Source of the DNA: Cyanobacteria bacterium PR.3.49
Lineage (GTDB): Bacteria; Cyanobacteriota; Vampirovibrionia; Obscuribacterales; Obscuribacteraceae
Reading direction: 5' to 3'
Length of the DNA: 61,020 nucleotides
Assembly (NCBI GenBank): GCA_013997645.1
Contig: PNKB01000008.1
Location: 1-61,020 of the forward strand
The notes beneath the pieces were generated by a model. The model ran no database searches. It was not told where the DNA came from and saw nothing but the letters and a program-made list of their open reading frames with translations. Every line of letters begins with the position of its first letter. Position 1 is the stretch's first letter. Below, one piece after another: positions 8,957 through 17,811 of this stretch. The position numbers and the translations under genes are program-made.

Positions 8957-10360
8957 ATGACCAGACAGTCACGCAATTTTGAGCATGAAATAAATTCGAC
9001 CGCTGACACATCCAGTGAAAGCGGCTGTACATCAGCGTTTGCAAATTGCCACCAGATAAGCTATGAGCGCGCGAATTTTCAAGGTACGGGAAATGAGCTT
9101 GTCGACAGGCGCGTCATCCCGCCGCTCGAGCTTAAGAATGAAAAACCGTCGTCCACTTCGGATTGGGCGTCAGCCAGGGATGAAGCGAGGCGCCAGAGCG
9201 AAAGCAGCATACTTGGCGGCAAACAGATTCACAATATTCGCTACGGAGATACGCTTTGGGACATTGCCTCGGCGAGTTACAAGAGAAACAACGGCAAGGC
9301 TGCCAGCAATGCCGAAATAGCAGGCGAAGTAAACCGGCTCGTGGCAAAGAATAAAATCGCCGATCCCAATAAGATTGACATTGGCACTGCAATAGACACG
9401 TCTGCCGGAACCGGGCAGGGGCGAAGCGATATAACTGCAGTCGGAAGAACTGCTGAAAGACAGACGCCGAATTACAATGATTTTGCCGGACGGCGCGATC
9501 AGTCCGAAACGCGCAGAACTCCCAATTACTACAATTTCCAGGGACGCCAGCAACGCAGCGACACGGCTCAGAATTACTACGACCTGAATGGCGGGCGTGG
9601 ATATCGCCAGCCTGAATTTGATCGCACCAGGCCGGAAGATGTACCGTTAACGCCCGAGAGCACCCGCCGAATGCTGGAGAGTCAGCGGCAGGATAGAAGT
9701 TTTGGACCAAGGCAAATAAATCCCGGGATGGAAGTAACACCGCAAGCTAAAAACACCGCCAACTGGCGAAACAACCACAGCCAGCTGGTTGCCAAAGCCG
9801 GGCGCGATGCACCGAATGTCGTTTTTTATGGAGATTCGATTACACAAGGGCTTCAATTAAACCCCAACTTCAAATCGGCATTTGGCGGGAGTGAAAATTT
9901 TGGTATCGGCGGCGACACCAATCAAAATCTTCTGTACAGGCTCCGTGATGGGGAAGCCCGGTTTCCGGGACGAAAACCAGATACGGCCGTTTTGCTGATT
10001 GGCACAAACAATATAGGCTCGCAAAGTGTGGATAAAATAGCGGCCGGTGTGCTCGCCAATGCAAAAGAATTATCCAATCGCTTGCCAGGCACGGAAATAA
10101 TCGTGATGGGAATTCTGCCGCGCGGATATTCTGCAAACGATTCCCTGCGCAAACAGGTCAATGCCGTCAATGAAATTGTACGCAAGCAGTTGGACGGTGT
10201 CTCCGGAGTCAAGTTTGTCGATGTGAGCCCGCAGCTTCTGGACGAAAGAGGCAACATGCGCGCGGGGGTTTTCCAAAAAGACAATGTGCATCTCACTTAC
10301 AATAATGGTTATTCAACCATGCTCAATGCACTTCAGCCTCATATAAGATCGAGGCGTTAA
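8957..10360 (+). CDS. LysM domain plus SGNH/GDSL hydrolase
   Basis: A 467-residue two-domain protein. A LysM domain (about residues 94-150, IRYGDTLWDIAS onward) should bind peptidoglycan. A linker holds three imperfect repeats beginning NYNDFAGR (172), NYYNFQGR (190) and NYYDLNGG (206). The C-terminal hydrolase (about 265-467) has all SGNH blocks: GDS with Ser294, GGDT (318-321), GTNN (349-352) and DNVH with Asp442 and His445. The FGIGGDTxxNLLYRL segment resembles the platelet-activating-factor acetylhydrolase-type subgroup, so an esterase or deacetylase on wall polymers is likely. No classical signal peptide is visible and the ATG lacks a clear Shine-Dalgarno, so the N-terminus is uncertain. 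Confidence 0.85.
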   Translation: MTRQSRNFEHEINSTADTSSESGCTSAFANCHQISYERANFQGTGNELVDRRVIPPLELKNEKPSSTSDWASARDEARRQSESSILGGKQIHNIRYGDTLWDIASASYKRNNGKAASNAEIAGEVNRLVAKNKIADPNKIDIGTAIDTSAGTGQGRSDITAVGRTAERQTPNYNDFAGRRDQSETRRTPNYYNFQGRQQRSDTAQNYYDLNGGRGYRQPEFDRTRPEDVPLTPESTRRMLESQRQDRSFGPRQINPGMEVTPQAKNTANWRNNHSQLVAKAGRDAPNVVFYGDSITQGLQLNPNFKSAFGGSENFGIGGDTNQNLLYRLRDGEARFPGRKPDTAVLLIGTNNIGSQSVDKIAAGVLANAKELSNRLPGTEIIVMGILPRGYSANDSLRKQVNAVNEIVRKQLDGVSGVKFVDVSPQLLDERGNMRAGVFQKDNVHLTYNNGYSTMLNALQPHIRSRR

Positions 10361-10429
10361 ATCAAGCATTATATATGGTGTCATGTTACGCACAAATCCG
10401 AAGTGCTAAGTCAGCCTGCATTCTGCGAC

Positions 10430-11335
10430 TTAAAGAATCAATTGTCCTTCCATCATCACTATGCCTGAGCCTCCGACAAAGACTTTTACATCTTCTTTGG
10501 AGCGCATGGCACGAGTATGAATTACAGACGGCATATCAACAATATTGCCTTGCTCTATTCGCAGTGTGAAATCATTGTCGGCATAGCGATAAAAGCGACT
10601 GAGATACGCTGTCAGTGCACCGTTACCCACACCGCAAGCGGGATCTTCCAAACCCTCGCGTGGGCAAAGATTGCGCGTGTGAAGCTGACAAGTTTTGTCA
10701 AAAGTCTCGAAGCAGAAAAGCTGGGCCTCTCTTACACCATTCTTTTGACAAAGCTCCTTGAGAGGCTCAATTCGCCGTTTCACAGACATCAATACGTCTA
10801 AGGTGCGCACCGGAATAATCAAATGTCCCAGCCCCGTATCAACCGCCTGAATCGGCAATCGATCATCGATTGCATCTTTGCTGATGGAAAACACGGCTGC
10901 TGCTTGTTCTGCCGTACAACTGGTGTCGAGAAACCGGGCGGACGGTTGCTTCATTGTCACAACCGGCTTGCCTCTTTTCGAGCGTTCAACTTTGATTTCC
11001 TGCACACCAGCTTGATTGCCCTGAGTGTAAATATTCCTATCTTCGGTGTTCACTATCCCCTCATGCAAAAGCGCACACCAAGCCGCTATCGTCGGGTGAC
11101 CAGCGACGGGCAACTCAGCTTTCGGAGTGAAATACCGAAGACGGAAATCTACATCAGTTTCGGATGTGACAAATACTGTCTCAACGAGATTCATTTGTCT
11201 GGCAATCGATTGCATCATCTCCTGCGGCAATCCCTGCGCATTTGGAAAAACCGCAGCCGGATTGCCACCGAAAGGTTTCTCGGCGAACGCATTCACAACT
11301 AAGAATCGTTTGTTTTTTTCCAAATCAACAATCAC
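10430..11335 (-). CDS. PhzF-family isomerase
   Basis: A 301-residue protein of the PhzF/diaminopimelate-epimerase-like fold. Motifs are NAFAEKPFGGNPAAVF near the N-terminus, the catalytic glutamate in LVETVFV (Glu52) and DPACGVGNGALTAYL in the second half. PhzF itself isomerises a phenazine precursor, but most relatives act on unknown small substrates and no phenazine genes are near. The start is GTG at 11335, supported by AAGGAT 5 nt upstream. It lies 58 bp downstream of the transketolase gene on the same strand and could be co-transcribed. Confidence 0.88.
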   Translation of the reverse strand: MIVDLEKNKRFLVVNAFAEKPFGGNPAAVFPNAQGLPQEMMQSIARQMNLVETVFVTSETDVDFRLRYFTPKAELPVAGHPTIAAWCALLHEGIVNTEDRNIYTQGNQAGVQEIKVERSKRGKPVVTMKQPSARFLDTSCTAEQAAAVFSISKDAIDDRLPIQAVDTGLGHLIIPVRTLDVLMSVKRRIEPLKELCQKNGVREAQLFCFETFDKTCQLHTRNLCPREGLEDPACGVGNGALTAYLSRFYRYADNDFTLRIEQGNIVDMPSVIHTRAMRSKEDVKVFVGGSGIVMMEGQLIL

Positions 11336-11393
11336 CCGGATCCTTAATCTGCTTAAGAAGCGCCGAGCATTCCGTAGAAGCTGTGCCTTTAGC

Positions 11394-13256
11394 TTAGAGC
11401 GCCTTTACTGTTGCCACGATATGTTTGGCAGAAATTCCAGCAGCGTCCAGAAGCTCCTGAGGAGTACCAGAACCAGGCATTCCTTGTACGGAAAGTTTGA
11501 TAACTTTCGGTGCCGCGCAAGCCGCTTTGGCGGTTTTTTCGCAACTGGTGAATGCATCCAAAACTGCATCTCCTAGTCCACCTTCGGCCCAATGATCTTC
11601 CACGACAATCAAAGTTCCGGTTTCTTTTGCGGCTTTATGCAGCGTTTCTTTATCAACCGGTTTGACTGAGTAGAGATCTATTACTCGCACTTCAACGCCA
11701 TCTTTTTTCAGCTCTTCATGCGCTTTGAGCGATTCGTGAAGTGTGATGCCGGCGGCAATCAGAGTAGCTTTGTCCTTCTCGGAACTGCGCAGAGTTTTGC
11801 TGCCACCGAGCGGGAAGCTGTCATCATTCTTGTAGAGAATCGGTGTCTTCTCTCTGGTCGTGCGCATGTATGAGATGCCTTTTGTTTCAGCCATGGTATT
11901 GACCAAATGGGCTGCACAAACGGCGTCTGAAGGATAGAGTACCGTGCTGCCGTGAATGGCGCGCATCATTGCTATGTCTTCCAGAGCCATCTGCGATGGG
12001 CCGTCTTGTCCGATCGAAACACCTGCGTGGGAGCCGCATAGACGAAGGTTAGCGCGGCAAATCGCACCCATACGAATGAAATCGTAGGCACGGCTCAAGA
12101 ATGCGGCAAACGTGGAAGCGAAGGCGATCTTGTTGCGATTAGCAAGACCAATTGCCACTCCGACCATACATTGCTCGGCAATATACATCTCAAAGAAACG
12201 CTCCAGGAAGGAGTGAGCGAACTTATCGGCGTATGTGGAGTTGGATACTTCAGCGTCGACAACAACAACACTGTCATTGGCGGCACCAAGTGCCTTGAGC
12301 GCATCACCATAGGCTTCGCGCGTGGCAACTGCAGATTCGTATTTCGGCAATTCGAATTTCTTGACCGCACGACCGGCGTTGGCAGGCTGTTTATCTTCGG
12401 GCTTCTTCACGTCGATTACAGTGTTCTGCACTCCGCCCAGTTGCTCAATGGCTTCGGCGGCTTGCTCTGGGCTGAGCGGCTTGCCGTGCCAGTTGTCTTT
12501 GTTGGCTGTCAGTGGAATGCCGTGACCTTTTTCGGTTTTTGCAATAATCAAGGTTGGTTTGCCTTCGGTGCCTACCGCTTCCTTATAGGCCGCATCAATG
12601 GCGTCAAGGTCATGACCGTTGATTTCGATGGTATGCCAGCCGAAAGCACGCGCTCTTTCCGCATAAATTTCCGAATGCCAGCCGAGCATCGTTTCGCCGC
12701 GCTGACCGAGGCGGTTCATGTCCAGAATGGCAGTCATGTTGTCGAGCTTGTAGTGCCAGGCACAAGCCATTGCTTCCCAGACCGACCCTTCAGCCATTTC
12801 GCTGTCGCCCAACAACACCCAGACGCGGTAGGGCAGCTTATCCAGAAACTTCCCAGCCAGAGCCATGCCCACGCCGAAGGAGAGTCCTTGACCGAGCGAG
12901 CCCGTGGCCACATCTACCCAGGGCAGAATTTCCGGCACCGGATGCCCTTCCAAACGGCTGCCCATCTTGCGCAGGCTGAGCAGTTCTTCATCGTTGATAG
13001 CGCCGGCAGCTTTGTAGAAGGAGTACAGGAGCGGGCAGGCATGTCCTTTTGAAAAAATCAGCCGATCATTATTTGGATGCTCAGGCTTCTTGAAGTCGTA
13101 ACGCAAGTAATTCGTCATCAAAACAGCCATCAAGTCGGCTGCCGACATGGAAGAAGTGGGGTGCCCCGAACCCGCTTGGGTCGTCGATCTGATGCTGTCG
13201 ACCCGCAATTGCTGCGCCAGCTTGGTGAGACTTTGGACTGTGGCTGCTTCTGCCAT
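11394..13256 (-). CDS. tkt: Transketolase, short (animal-type) form
   Basis: A 620-residue complete transketolase, which moves two-carbon units between sugar phosphates in the pentose phosphate pathway using thiamine diphosphate. Visible are SGHPTSS (His32), SKGHACP (His72), the cofactor motif GDSEMAEGSVWEAM followed by DMNRLGQ, and EQCMVGVAIG carrying the catalytic glutamate of the second domain. Length and wording match the about 620-residue animal-like class rather than the about 660-residue E. coli class. The start ATG is preceded by AGAGAGG about 10 nt upstream. It diverges from the aminopeptidase gene with about 180 bp between them. Confidence 0.95.
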   Translation of the reverse strand: MAEAATVQSLTKLAQQLRVDSIRSTTQAGSGHPTSSMSAADLMAVLMTNYLRYDFKKPEHPNNDRLIFSKGHACPLLYSFYKAAGAINDEELLSLRKMGSRLEGHPVPEILPWVDVATGSLGQGLSFGVGMALAGKFLDKLPYRVWVLLGDSEMAEGSVWEAMACAWHYKLDNMTAILDMNRLGQRGETMLGWHSEIYAERARAFGWHTIEINGHDLDAIDAAYKEAVGTEGKPTLIIAKTEKGHGIPLTANKDNWHGKPLSPEQAAEAIEQLGGVQNTVIDVKKPEDKQPANAGRAVKKFELPKYESAVATREAYGDALKALGAANDSVVVVDAEVSNSTYADKFAHSFLERFFEMYIAEQCMVGVAIGLANRNKIAFASTFAAFLSRAYDFIRMGAICRANLRLCGSHAGVSIGQDGPSQMALEDIAMMRAIHGSTVLYPSDAVCAAHLVNTMAETKGISYMRTTREKTPILYKNDDSFPLGGSKTLRSSEKDKATLIAAGITLHESLKAHEELKKDGVEVRVIDLYSVKPVDKETLHKAAKETGTLIVVEDHWAEGGLGDAVLDAFTSCEKTAKAACAAPKVIKLSVQGMPGSGTPQELLDAAGISAKHIVATVKAL

Positions 13257-13436
13257 TTTTACTTTACCTCTCTGCGTTTTGCCGGTAAGAAATCCGATGT
13301 TGGCTTGCCGATTACAAGCCCTTCGGTAGCCGAGGATTTTGCACCGCCTGCCGAAATGAAATCAAAGTCCCAATATGCTAACCTCTCCGGCACTTAATTG
13401 CCACCCAAGTACTAAAGAGGAAGCAGGTACCCAGCT

Positions 13437-16085
13437 ATGTCAACCGAAACACGCCTGCTTCTGGACGAATCCGTCTCATACCGCCTGCCGCGCACAGTTA
13501 TACCTGAGCGCTACAAGCTCCACCTGGTGCCGGAAATAGAGGCCGGCACATTTTCAGGAAAGGTTTCAATTGAGGTGGATGTGCGCTCTGAAGTGAGCGA
13601 AGTGCTGCTGAATAGTCTCGATTTAACAATTGATACAGCCACCGCGGTAGATGACAAAGGCAAAGAATTAATCGCCAAGACGTCAATTGATGCTGACAAC
13701 GAACGAGTGAAATTGAGTTTCACCAAACCGTTGAAACCGGGACGCTGGCAACTTGCTATCGACTTTGCCGGTATTTTGAATGACAAACTGCATGGTTTTT
13801 ATCGCAGCTCCTACACCGACGAGTCCGGCAACAAACACACCCTGGCTGTTACGCAATGCGAGCCGACAGACGCCAGGCGTGTTTTTCCATGCTTCGATGA
13901 ACCTGACTTCAAAGCCGTTTTCGAAATTTCGGTAGTGGTGGATGCAGATGCGGTCAGTCTTTCCAATTCGCCGGTCGCCTCTGAGAAAGTTGAAAAAGCG
14001 ATCAAAGGAAGCGACAAAAAACGTTCATCGGCCAAAAAGCATGTCACCTTCAAAGAAACGATGAAGATGTCGACATATCTGGTGGCATTAGTAATCGGCA
14101 AACTGGAAGGTACCGAGCCGGTGATGGTAGACGGAACGCCACTGAGAGTCTGGACACCGGCAGGCAAAACGCATCTGGCATCATTTGCCAATGATGTTGC
14201 CTCTGCCTCGCTTTCCTTTTTCAATCGCTATTACGGCATCAAATATCCTGGTGAAAAGCTGGATTTGGTAGCCGTTCCCGACTTCATGTTTGGTGCGATG
14301 GAAAATCTTGGCTGTGTTATCTTTCGCGAGAATGCCCTGCTTGTCGATGAGAAAACCGCAGCACATCCGGAGCTGGAAAGAGTTGCCGACGTAGTTGCGC
14401 ACGAGCTTGCTCATATGTGGTTCGGCGATCTGGCAACCATGAAGTGGTGGAATGGCTTGTGGCTTAACGAGGCGTTTGCCACTTTTATGGAAATGTTGGC
14501 CATCGACGACTGGCATCCGGACTGGAGAAGATGGGACACCTTCGGAGTTTCCCGAGGAGCGGCATTTTCCACGGATGGATTGTTGAGTACAAGACCGATT
14601 GAGTTTACTGTGCGCAAACCTGAAGATGCCGAAGGAATGTTTGATGTCCTCACGTATGAGAAGGGAGCATCGGTGCTGAGAATGCTCGAGCAATACTTGG
14701 GAGGTGAGAGTTTCCGCCTGGGAATTGGGCACTATCTCAACAATCATAAGTATTCAAATACTGAAACCACGGACCTCTGGGATGCAATAGAAGAAAAATC
14801 CGAACAGCCTGTGCGACAAATGATGGACTCCTGGATATTCCAAGGTGGTTATCCGATCATTCACGCATCTAAAGAAGAAGATGGTCAGCGCTGGTTGCTG
14901 ACACAACATCGATTTTTTTACTTGCCGGAGGAAAAGCGCTCGCACGTAAAGCAAGAAAGCGTGTCGCGATACCACGTTCCGGTCATGTACACGGCAGCTT
15001 TTGGACAGAAGCGAGTGAGCGGGCGAGTATTGCTTACCGGCAATTCGACCGAAATAACATTGAGCGAACCGGCGGATTGGCTGCTCTTGAATGCGGGTGG
15101 ACATGGCTTCTACCGTTGCTCCTACACAGATGAAGATTTGAATTCTTTGACAAAAAATCTTTTCGAAGATTTAAGTGCGATTGAACGATTTGGATTGCTC
15201 GCCGATTTGTGGGCGTCTACATTGAACGGCTCACTGCCGCTCAAAGAATACTTCCGTCATAGCTTGAGGTTCAAAGAAGAAACCGATAAAAATGTATGGA
15301 CCGTGCTAATCGGCGCCGTAAATTATTTGAACATGGTGGTCGGAAAAGGGCAACGCAGCTCGCTCAAAGAATATGTGGATGCGTTACTGACTCCGGCTCT
15401 TTTGCTAATGCATGAGGGCGAGAATAAGAAGCGCTCAAAAGAAAACAATGTTTTGAAAGATCAATTAGACGGAATGCTTTTCGGATGCGCCGGAATTCTT
15501 GCAGAGAATGAAAAGGTAATTGCTGATGCGCAAGCGGCATACGGCAAATACAAGAAATCGAGAACCTCAGTGAGCCCTTCTCTAGCCGCTGCAGCTATCA
15601 ATGTTTTGGCTAGCTGCGGAGACGAAAAACAGTACAAAGAATTTGAACAGCAATTCAAAAAAGCCTCGACTCCGCAAGAAGAAGAGCGCTTTATGTACGC
15701 CCTGGCTGGATTCAGAGACAGATCATTGCTGGCCGGCACTCTTGAAAAAACAATGAATGGCGAAATTCGCACGCAGAACGCACCATATGTAGTGCGCTCG
15801 GTAATGCTGAATCCGTGGGGGCGTGAATTGGCATGGAATTTCATGAAAGAGCATTGGTCAAAAATGATAAAGACTTATCCTGAGGTTATGGTCCCCAGGA
15901 TGTGCGAAGGGGTGACCGGCTTGATTTCAGAAGATCTATTGGCGGACGTGAACAAGCATTTTGAGCAGAACAATGTGAAACAGGGACACCGCACGGTCAG
16001 CCAGCACATGGAAAAACTGGCGGTGGCCGTCTATTTCAAATCACGAGAAAAGCACACTCTCGAGCGCAGCTGGCTCAAGCACTGA
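13437..16085 (+). CDS. M1-family zinc aminopeptidase
   Basis: An 882-residue metallopeptidase that removes N-terminal residues from peptides. The exopeptidase motif GAMEN is at residues 286-290, and the zinc site HELAH (322-326) is followed after 18 residues by Glu345 in NEAF, as in all active M1 enzymes. The order is a beta-rich N-terminal domain, the catalytic domain (about 215-460), a small beta domain and a C-terminal helical domain (about 540-882). Wording is close to puromycin-sensitive or eukaryotic-like M1 enzymes rather than E. coli PepN. No signal peptide, so probably cytoplasmic. It ends 5 bp before the converging repeat-protein gene. Confidence 0.95.
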   Translation: MSTETRLLLDESVSYRLPRTVIPERYKLHLVPEIEAGTFSGKVSIEVDVRSEVSEVLLNSLDLTIDTATAVDDKGKELIAKTSIDADNERVKLSFTKPLKPGRWQLAIDFAGILNDKLHGFYRSSYTDESGNKHTLAVTQCEPTDARRVFPCFDEPDFKAVFEISVVVDADAVSLSNSPVASEKVEKAIKGSDKKRSSAKKHVTFKETMKMSTYLVALVIGKLEGTEPVMVDGTPLRVWTPAGKTHLASFANDVASASLSFFNRYYGIKYPGEKLDLVAVPDFMFGAMENLGCVIFRENALLVDEKTAAHPELERVADVVAHELAHMWFGDLATMKWWNGLWLNEAFATFMEMLAIDDWHPDWRRWDTFGVSRGAAFSTDGLLSTRPIEFTVRKPEDAEGMFDVLTYEKGASVLRMLEQYLGGESFRLGIGHYLNNHKYSNTETTDLWDAIEEKSEQPVRQMMDSWIFQGGYPIIHASKEEDGQRWLLTQHRFFYLPEEKRSHVKQESVSRYHVPVMYTAAFGQKRVSGRVLLTGNSTEITLSEPADWLLLNAGGHGFYRCSYTDEDLNSLTKNLFEDLSAIERFGLLADLWASTLNGSLPLKEYFRHSLRFKEETDKNVWTVLIGAVNYLNMVVGKGQRSSLKEYVDALLTPALLLMHEGENKKRSKENNVLKDQLDGMLFGCAGILAENEKVIADAQAAYGKYKKSRTSVSPSLAAAAINVLASCGDEKQYKEFEQQFKKASTPQEEERFMYALAGFRDRSLLAGTLEKTMNGEIRTQNAPYVVRSVMLNPWGRELAWNFMKEHWSKMIKTYPEVMVPRMCEGVTGLISEDLLADVNKHFEQNNVKQGHRTVSQHMEKLAVAVYFKSREKHTLERSWLKH

Positions 16086-16090
16086 CTGTG

Positions 16091-17299
16091 TCATTTTGGA
16101 CGCGCGCGTAATGTCCAGCCCAGCTGCTGCAATGCATCATCAAACGAAATTCGGTTTTTCTGGCTGTGATTCAGTGCCACAACAGCTTGCTCCATTTTGA
16201 GAAAGCCCTCTCGCAGCAAGAACTGGCATCGAAGCGCCGAATGGAGCATTCCTTCGTCGATCATTCCGGAAACAAGCAGCATCTTTCCGACCAGCGCAGA
16301 GTTTTTCGTGCTCAACTCAATTGCTTTATTGATGTCTTCACTCGTCAGAACACCGGCCGCTTGCAAGATTTCACCCAAGCGAATTGTTTCTGAAGGGTCG
16401 GATTTCAACAAACCGAGCTCGGCCACCGCCTGAGAAATCGAAATGTTTTTCAAAACGACCTGGCGAAGGGCTTCAGCAGCTTGCAATGCATGCAGCGTGC
16501 CGTCCGAGACCATGTCCTGCACTTTGAGAGCCGCATCCAGTCCGGCTCTGGTCATTTGCCCTGTTTGCACTAGCACCTGACCTACAGGAGTTTGCCGGGC
16601 CAGACCTAATTCCAAAGCCGTCATCAAATCACTTTCATTGAGCAAACCTGCCAAAACCAGCAATTCCCCGAGCTTGATCGATTGTCGAATCGGCGCTTTG
16701 TAGAAACCGTGATCACTCAGCGACACTTCAATGCTGACGCGTCTTCTGCGCGCCGAAGCCAGGGCCTGAATCGCTTCTTCCTTGGTTATTTTGTTGTCGC
16801 GAACGAGTACTTGCGCAGTCAAGGCAGAAGTCAGCAATTCGTCGGTAACCGCCTGAATGAGCACCAGGACGCGCCCAAGAGGCAAGCCGGTTTCCTGGCT
16901 GGTGCGCATCGCTTCATCGAGCTGCTCTTGAGAGCAAAGCTCAGCCGTGATCAAAAACTCACCCAGGGTGGCTGTCGTAGAGGACCTTTTATTGACCCAG
17001 CCAAGGGCCCTCAATGCCTGCTCTAATGTCAGTCCTTCTTGCGAGACTGATTGCAACGCTTTCAAGGCCAATTCCAGATCGATGACTCGATCCTTGACCA
17101 TCGACTGTGCCTGCACAGCCGCTTGCAATTCCTGGTCAGTCAGAAAGCCGGACATAATGAGCACGCGACCAATGGGTAACCCGGTCTCGCTTGATGTCTT
17201 TACGGCTTCGGACAATTCATTGGCCTGGACGATGCCGGCGTGCGTAAGCAACTCTCCGAGCCGGAGAGTCTTTTGCTCGTTGTCTGTTGCATCGGTCAT
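16091..17299 (-). CDS. Protein of four tandem GspE/MshE N-terminal-like repeats
   Basis: A 402-residue protein built almost wholly from four units of about 95-100 residues. Each starts LGE(L/F/I)L...A(G/E) (IVQANEL, LCSQEQL, LLNESDL, VLTSEDI), continues with (T/A)xxP(I/L/V)G(R/Q)VL and a second helical hairpin, and ends in a LG(W/L/F)-type segment. The pattern resembles the helical domain at the N-terminus of type II secretion and type IV pilus ATPases (GspE, PilB, MshE), which in MshE binds cyclic di-GMP. There is no ATPase domain here, so a binding or adaptor role is inferred. The ATG at 17299 is preferred because longer versions would run through the tRNA-Glu terminator. Confidence 0.75.
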   Translation of the reverse strand: MTDATDNEQKTLRLGELLTHAGIVQANELSEAVKTSSETGLPIGRVLIMSGFLTDQELQAAVQAQSMVKDRVIDLELALKALQSVSQEGLTLEQALRALGWVNKRSSTTATLGEFLITAELCSQEQLDEAMRTSQETGLPLGRVLVLIQAVTDELLTSALTAQVLVRDNKITKEEAIQALASARRRRVSIEVSLSDHGFYKAPIRQSIKLGELLVLAGLLNESDLMTALELGLARQTPVGQVLVQTGQMTRAGLDAALKVQDMVSDGTLHALQAAEALRQVVLKNISISQAVAELGLLKSDPSETIRLGEILQAAGVLTSEDINKAIELSTKNSALVGKMLLVSGMIDEGMLHSALRCQFLLREGFLKMEQAVVALNHSQKNRISFDDALQQLGWTLRARPK

Positions 17300-17399
17300 T
17301 GCCAGGACTCTTATCACTTTATTATTAATTGTACGACGAACTGTAGAAGACGTAGTTTTTGTAAATTGAGCTCTTCGCGACCGACACTTTTGCCTTGGC

Positions 17400-17438
17400 A
17401 ACAAAAGAAATACCGGTCGCACAACGTGCAACCGGTAT
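17400..17438 (-). terminator. Intrinsic terminator of tRNA-Glu
   Basis: A 13-bp stem with one T-G wobble (17410-17422 with 17426-17438) and a 3-nt loop, followed on the minus strand by TTCTTTTGTT. It starts 8 nt after the tRNA 3' end, so it ends the tRNA transcript. Confidence 0.88.
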
Positions 17439-17445
17439 GAAAATT

Positions 17446-17518
17446 TACCCCCAAGGGGATTCGAACCCCTGTCGCCTCCGTGAAAGGGAGGTGTCCTGGG
17501 CCTCTAGACGATGGGGGC
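17446..17518 (-). tRNA. tRNA-Glu (anticodon TTC)
   Basis: On the minus strand a 73-nt cloverleaf. Acceptor GCCCCCA pairs with TGGGGGT (one G-T end pair) with discriminator A. The D arm holds GTCTAGAGGCC. The anticodon stem CCTCC/GGAGG encloses CTTTCAC, giving anticodon TTC. The T arm is AGGGG-TTCGAAT-CCCCT. The CCA end is not encoded. It reads GAA and GAG codons. Confidence 0.96.
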
Positions 17519-17581
17519 AAGATGGAGATCTGAACAGCGTGAACTGCCCGGACTGCAAAGCCAGAGTTCCAGTAAAAAGCC

Positions 17582-17611
17582 AGAATAACAAACCGGATCG
17601 AAGAGTGTCAA
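17582..17611 (-). promoter_or_regulatory. Probable tRNA-Glu promoter
   Basis: On the minus strand a perfect -35 TTGACA (17606-17611) is separated by 18 bp from TATTCT (17582-17587), a 4/6 match to the -10 consensus. The start of transcription would fall near 17575, giving a leader of about 57 nt before the tRNA. Confidence 0.5.
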
Positions 17612-17811
17612 CTTTGGTCCCGACAAGTATTAACGCGGCTCATGCCTGCTCCCGTTCAAAGGTCTTCTTGAGAACGGTTTCAACCGGGATGGCGAGGACG
17701 AAAAACCGTACTGGCGCCGGTTCAGTGCACGTTTACATCCTGTGAGGCTTCCTGTTGTAAACTCCACAAATGTAGTAAAGTCATCACCTGCGCCACTGGG
17801 CGGAGAGATTC

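Noticed and set aside
10404-10433. TAAGTC/GACTTA hairpin between the converging SGNH and PhzF genes
   Set aside because: Short imperfect stem with no T tract on either strand; too weak to call a terminator.
12171-13052. 293-codon plus-strand frame
   Set aside because: Fully antisense to transketolase, which is unmistakable.
17395-17745. Plus-strand ORF with a CPDCKARVPV segment that looks like a zinc ribbon
   Set aside because: It runs antisense through the tRNA-Glu gene and across its promoter, has no ribosome binding site, and the two cysteines alone are not enough.
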